Assembly (NCBI GenBank): GCA_007135385.1
Contig: SLIY01000364.1
Span: 1-7,487 of the forward strand
Direction: 5' to 3'
Origin: Leptolyngbyaceae cyanobacterium CSSed165cm_216
GTDB taxonomy: Bacteria; Cyanobacteriota; Cyanobacteriia; Phormidesmidales; Phormidesmidaceae
Length of the DNA: 7,487 bases
A model generated the notes under the pieces. It worked only from the letters and a program-made list of their open reading frames with translations. It ran no database searches and was not told the origin of the DNA. Within the stretch, counting starts at the first letter, position 1. The number at the start of each line of letters is the position of its first letter. Made by a program: the position numbers and the translations under genes. Below are positions 4,768-7,487 of this stretch, piece by piece.

Positions 4768-6319
4768 GCAGCGTTTCCCCGGTCAGGATATCCTCAACCG
4801 TGATCCGCAGCTGCCGATCGCGGTCCACCTGAAACAGCACCCGCACCCGATCGGTGCCGGGGAATCCGGGCGGATTCAGTTGGGCAATGGTGCGGGCTCC
4901 CTGCCGGTCGTTGAGAGGTTTAACCGTGCGCCCCCCTTCCCCCAGTTGTCGGGTTACCAGGCGACCCGCCTCAAAGTAAACCTCGGTTTGGGTACTGGCT
5001 TCGCCTAACTCCCCCACAATCAGCTCGATGCTGGGTTGTTTGTCGACGGACGCCCCCAGGGTGATTTCCACCGGTTGGGGCATGGGGTAGGGCTGCCCCT
5101 GGTTAATAATGGGATGCCAGCCGTGGCTGTTATTGCGACGGTCCCAGTAGCGAATGCCATAGCTGTGGTACAAAAAATCTTGCAGCTCTAGACCCTGTTC
5201 CAGCTGCAAGGCTCCTTGGACCACGGCCTCAAAGGGGCGATCGCCCCTGATTTTTTCCAGCGGGAACTGAGTTTGCACCCAGCGTTGCACCGCCGGAATT
5301 TGAGCGGTGCCCCCCACCAGCAGCACGGCATCAATGTCTTCTGGGGCCACCCCTTGCCGCCGTCCCTGCTGCAATACCTGGGCTAGGCCAGCCTCTAGCC
5401 GGTCGAAAAACTGGTGCTGGCTAAGAATCTGCTCAAACTGCTCTCGGGATAGGGTCAGTTCGTAGGTTTCCAGGGTCTCATCGTTAAAGTAAACCTCTGT
5501 GGCTGTCGTGGTTTGGGAGAGCTGAATCTTCAGCCGCTCGGCTAAACGCTGTACCACGGGGCCGTCCGCTAGCCCCTGCTGCTGCTGAAAATAGTCCACC
5601 AGCCAGTGATCGATGTCAGCCCCGCCCAGGTTCTCCCCGGCTTTGCCCAGCACTCGAGCGGTGTTGGGTCGCTGGGCCGTATTTTGGGCCATGGCTTTGC
5701 GGCCCCATTTGAGAATAAACCCCGTGGGGCGCTGCTGGGCCGGAGCAGCCAACTGTACCAGGGACCAGTCTAGGGTGCCGCCGCCAAAGTCGAGCACCAG
5801 CAAGGTCCGCTCGTCCGTTAAGCCATAGCCGAGGGCGGCGGCGGTGGGCTCGTCGATCATCCGCACCTGGCTGAATTGCAAGGATTCTGCCAGATTCCCT
5901 AACCACAGGCGGTAGGCCTCAAAGCTGTCCACCGGTACGGTCAATACCAGGCTGTTGTCATCGGCTGTGGCTTTGACCTGATCTAGCACCGCTTGCAAAA
6001 ACCACTGCCCCACCTGCTCAAAGGATAGGGTTTGTCCATCAAGCTCGGGCAGAAATCCCTGCAATGGGGTGCCAATCCCGCGTTTGACATTGCGAAAAAA
6101 ACGGGGATCCGTGCCAATGTCTAGGCCACGATCGCGCACCTGCTGACCCACTATCACCTCACCGGGGCGCTGCACATAGACCAGACTGGGCACCAGCGGC
6201 GGGTCATTGCCTAATATCTGACTTAAGCCAGGCAGGGAAAGGGTTTCCGGTTGCTGAGAAACGGGGTTCCAGCGGGCCACCGCAGTGTTACTGGTGCCAA
6301 AGTCAACAGCAATAGCCAT
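4736..6319 (-). CDS. Hsp70-like ATPase lacking the C-terminal lid
   Basis: The first 370 residues or so of this 527-residue protein are an Hsp70/actin-type ATPase domain. Phosphate loop 1 is DFGTSNTAVA (6-15), the lysine equivalent to DnaK K70 lies in VKRGIG (K79), and the hinge motif is EPTAAALGYG (E157). Phosphate loop 2 is DFGGGTLDWS (D177, T182, D184), and the adenosine motif is LLVGGTAQIP (333-342). After about residue 385 a shortened beta-rich segment (about 415-527) replaces the DnaK substrate domain. There is no helical lid and no EEVD-like tail, and the hydrophobic DnaK linker (VLLLDV type) is not seen. Such short DnaK relatives recur in cyanobacteria beside the full DnaK proteins; their clients are unknown. 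The start at 6319 is fixed by the conserved MAIAVDFGTSN N-terminus. The gene diverges from the SDR gene and overlaps sdhB by 32 bp at the 3' end. Confidence 0.9.
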   Translation of the reverse strand: MAIAVDFGTSNTAVARWNPVSQQPETLSLPGLSQILGNDPPLVPSLVYVQRPGEVIVGQQVRDRGLDIGTDPRFFRNVKRGIGTPLQGFLPELDGQTLSFEQVGQWFLQAVLDQVKATADDNSLVLTVPVDSFEAYRLWLGNLAESLQFSQVRMIDEPTAAALGYGLTDERTLLVLDFGGGTLDWSLVQLAAPAQQRPTGFILKWGRKAMAQNTAQRPNTARVLGKAGENLGGADIDHWLVDYFQQQQGLADGPVVQRLAERLKIQLSQTTTATEVYFNDETLETYELTLSREQFEQILSQHQFFDRLEAGLAQVLQQGRRQGVAPEDIDAVLLVGGTAQIPAVQRWVQTQFPLEKIRGDRPFEAVVQGALQLEQGLELQDFLYHSYGIRYWDRRNNSHGWHPIINQGQPYPMPQPVEITLGASVDKQPSIELIVGELGEASTQTEVYFEAGRLVTRQLGEGGRTVKPLNDRQGARTIAQLNPPGFPGTDRVRVLFQVDRDRQLRITVEDILTGETLLTNQVVVKLS

Positions 6320-6436
6320 AGGGTGAATGGAAATACAGAGCTAGATTAAGGTCAGCTTGGACTTGTTGCTGGCCCCCAACCAAGCGCCAAAGCTAAGCTT
6401 GAATGCAGTTTATAGCAAATCCTGCGCCTAACTATC

Positions 6437-7195
6437 ATGATCAACCTCGAAAACAGCACTGTCTTGGTCACGGGGGCGTCTCGGGGGATTGGCGAGGCGA
6501 TCGCCCGTACCCTCCACCAGGTTGGGGCTGCCGTGATTCTGCACTATGACCAGGGCAAGGCCGAAGCCGAGGCGATCGCCACTGACCTGGGGGGCGATCG
6601 GGTGTACTGTCTCCAAGCCAATTTAGGGGTGCCAGGGGTTGCTCCGGCCCTGTGGCAACGGGCTTTGGCCTGGCGGGGGGAGATCACAGCGGTGGTCAAC
6701 AATGCGGCCACCATGCCCGCTGCCCCGGTGAACGCCGACTGGGATAGCTGGTCTATGGCGTGGCAGCAGACCCTGCAGGTCAACCTGATTGCAGTGGCAG
6801 ATTTGTGCCGAGAGGCGATCGCTCACTTTCAAGCTCAATCTGGCGGTACCATCGTCAACCTGGCCAGCCGGGCGGCCTTTCGGGGGGATGGCCCCGAGTT
6901 TATGGCCTATGCCGCGTCCAAGGGCGGGGTGATTAGTCTTACCCGTACTATTGCTCGGGGGTTTGCCCAGGATGGGGTGCGGGCCTATGCGATCGCACCA
7001 GGGTTCGTCCATACGGATCGCATTGCCCAGGTGATGGTCGAGCGAGGAGCCGACTACGTCACGGGGGATATTCCCATGGGGGCCGCCGCTGACCCCCAGG
7101 ACATTGCTAACCTGGTGGCCTTTTTGGTCGCTGGTCTAGCCCCCCACGCCACCGGGGCTACCTTTGATGTGAACGGGGCCTCTTATTTTCACTAG
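6437..7195 (+). CDS. Short-chain dehydrogenase/reductase, FabG-like
   Basis: This 252-residue classical SDR has a Rossmann fold with the nucleotide motif TGASRGIG (12-19), NNAA (88-91) and the full catalytic tetrad N115, S144, Y158 and K162 (VN, LAS, YAASK). The Arg in TGASRG favours NADP(H), although D38 after the second strand leaves NAD possible. The length and IAPGFVHTD segment resemble 3-oxoacyl-ACP reductases, but the SDR family is wide and the substrate cannot be read from sequence; it may reduce a sugar, alcohol or acyl group. The ATG at 6437 precedes the fold directly; there is no Shine-Dalgarno site. The 117-bp gap to the divergent Hsp70-like gene holds only a weak TTTATA (6409-6414) as a possible -10 box. 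The gene contains four HIP1 octamers. Confidence 0.88.
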   Translation: MINLENSTVLVTGASRGIGEAIARTLHQVGAAVILHYDQGKAEAEAIATDLGGDRVYCLQANLGVPGVAPALWQRALAWRGEITAVVNNAATMPAAPVNADWDSWSMAWQQTLQVNLIAVADLCREAIAHFQAQSGGTIVNLASRAAFRGDGPEFMAYAASKGGVISLTRTIARGFAQDGVRAYAIAPGFVHTDRIAQVMVERGADYVTGDIPMGAAADPQDIANLVAFLVAGLAPHATGATFDVNGASYFH

Positions 7196-7230
7196 TACGG
7201 CCTGGCAGAAATGTGACCACCGTTGCTGAG

Positions 7231-7260
7231 GGTGTCAGGTGCGAGGTGTCAGGTATCAGG
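7231..7260 (+). repeat. Heptanucleotide tandem repeat (STRR-like)
   Basis: Four degenerate 7-bp units, GGTGTCA, GGTGCGA, GGTGTCA and GGTATCA, are followed by a partial GG. Units 1 and 3 are identical. Heptamer repeats of this kind, often GTGTCAG-based, are known as short tandemly repeated repetitive sequences in filamentous cyanobacterial genomes. It lies 36 bp after the SDR stop codon. Confidence 0.7.
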
Positions 7261-7278
7261 AATGGTGGGCCGACTTAT

Positions 7279-7304
7279 GCCTCAGAGTACTTGTCTAATG
7301 AGGC
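7279..7304 (+). promoter_or_regulatory. Inverted repeat covering the ribosome site of the last reading frame
   Basis: GCCTCA (7279-7284) can pair with TGAGGC (7299-7304) across a 14-nt loop. The second arm contains GAGG (7300-7303), which lies 7 nt before the ATG at 7311 and is the likely Shine-Dalgarno site. If it forms, the hairpin would hide the ribosome site. With only six pairs the structure is modest. Confidence 0.35.
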
Positions 7305-7310
7305 TGCTAC

Positions 7311-7487
7311 ATGACGATTGCTGCCATTACCGATACCCTGCTCACCTACAACGATATTGATCAGCAACTCGGGCTACATCGCACGGAAGATCCAGAGTTT
7401 TTTGCTGAATGGCAGCGACCGTTGCCGCCCTTATCAAGGGCAGAAGTAGCGGAATTGGATCACCTCAGCCAGCGTTATCCCACGTAA
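7311..7487 (+). CDS. Small hypothetical protein, possibly an N-terminal remnant, 58 aa
   Basis: This frame of 58 codons plus TAA ends at the last base of the window. It has a good GAGG site 7 nt before the ATG. The product is acidic and soluble (MTIAAITDTLL ... EFFAEWQRPLPPLS ... ELDHLSQRYPT). The FFAEWQ-LPPLS-E-A-LD pattern resembles, from memory, the N-terminus of larger cyanobacterial proteins annotated as restriction-endonuclease-like or type I R-subunit-related, where the chain continues past this point. The TAA would then mark a truncated gene. A true small protein is the other option. Right-hand flanking sequence decides. Confidence 0.5.
   Translation: MTIAAITDTLLTYNDIDQQLGLHRTEDPEFFAEWQRPLPPLSRAEVAELDHLSQRYPT

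Larger units (their letters stand above)
1180..6996. repeat. HIP1 octamers (GCGATCGC), ten copies
   Basis: The palindrome GCGATCGC occurs at 1180, 1757, 2159, 2448, 3068, 5237, 6497, 6572, 6815 and 6989 (first base of each). All lie within coding regions, and six of the ten read GGCGATCGC in context. HIP1 is over-represented in many cyanobacterial genomes and is the strongest lineage marker here. The span given covers all sites and is not one element. Confidence 0.9.

Overview
The window looks like chromosomal DNA from a cyanobacterium, probably a filamentous Leptolyngbya/Nodosilinea-like or Phormidium-like lineage (the genus is a guess). The case rests on ten copies of the HIP1 octamer GCGATCGC, a small RRM-type RNA-binding protein, an NrtS-type small membrane protein, a heptanucleotide tandem repeat of the STRR type, and GC-rich genes that mostly lack Shine-Dalgarno sites.

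Left edge (1-714, RNA genes). On the minus strand there is an unusual tandem array: two 89-bp units, each made of the first 31 nt of a tRNA gene (probably tRNA-Ala) followed by a 58-nt spacer that folds into three triloop hairpins. The first 10 nt of a third tRNA copy run off the left edge. An extended -10 promoter sits just in front of the array. On the plus strand lie tRNA-Ser(GCU) and, 26 nt later, a 185-nt RNA that I identify as 6S RNA from its nested stems and its conserved AAAACTGCGA segment.

Middle (715-3491). A strong stem-loop precedes a small two-helix membrane protein gene (nrtS, nitrate/nitrite transporter family). It is followed by a J-domain cochaperone gene. Tail-to-tail with that is a membrane-anchored GTPase with a C-terminal DUF697 region, read on the minus strand. 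A 266-bp spacer with a perfect 11-bp stem-loop separates the GTPase from the next gene.

Right half (3492-7487). A cold-shock-type RRM protein gene (minus) and the iron-sulfur subunit of succinate dehydrogenase/fumarate reductase (plus) diverge from a 205-bp intergenic region. The sdhB gene overlaps by 32 bp, tail to tail, a gene for an Hsp70-like ATPase that lacks the C-terminal lid. A FabG-like short-chain dehydrogenase diverges from the Hsp70 gene. The last 290 bp hold a heptamer repeat, a small inverted repeat covering a Shine-Dalgarno site, and a 58-codon reading frame that ends exactly at the window edge and looks like the N-terminus of a larger protein.

Most genes are single transcription units in alternating orientation, so the window is not one functional operon. 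The clearest functional theme is RNA and protein homeostasis (tRNAs, 6S RNA, RRM protein, J protein, Hsp70-like ATPase), with one respiratory subunit, one transporter and one oxidoreductase between. The feature that most deserves a second look is the tRNA-half/hairpin tandem array at the left edge.
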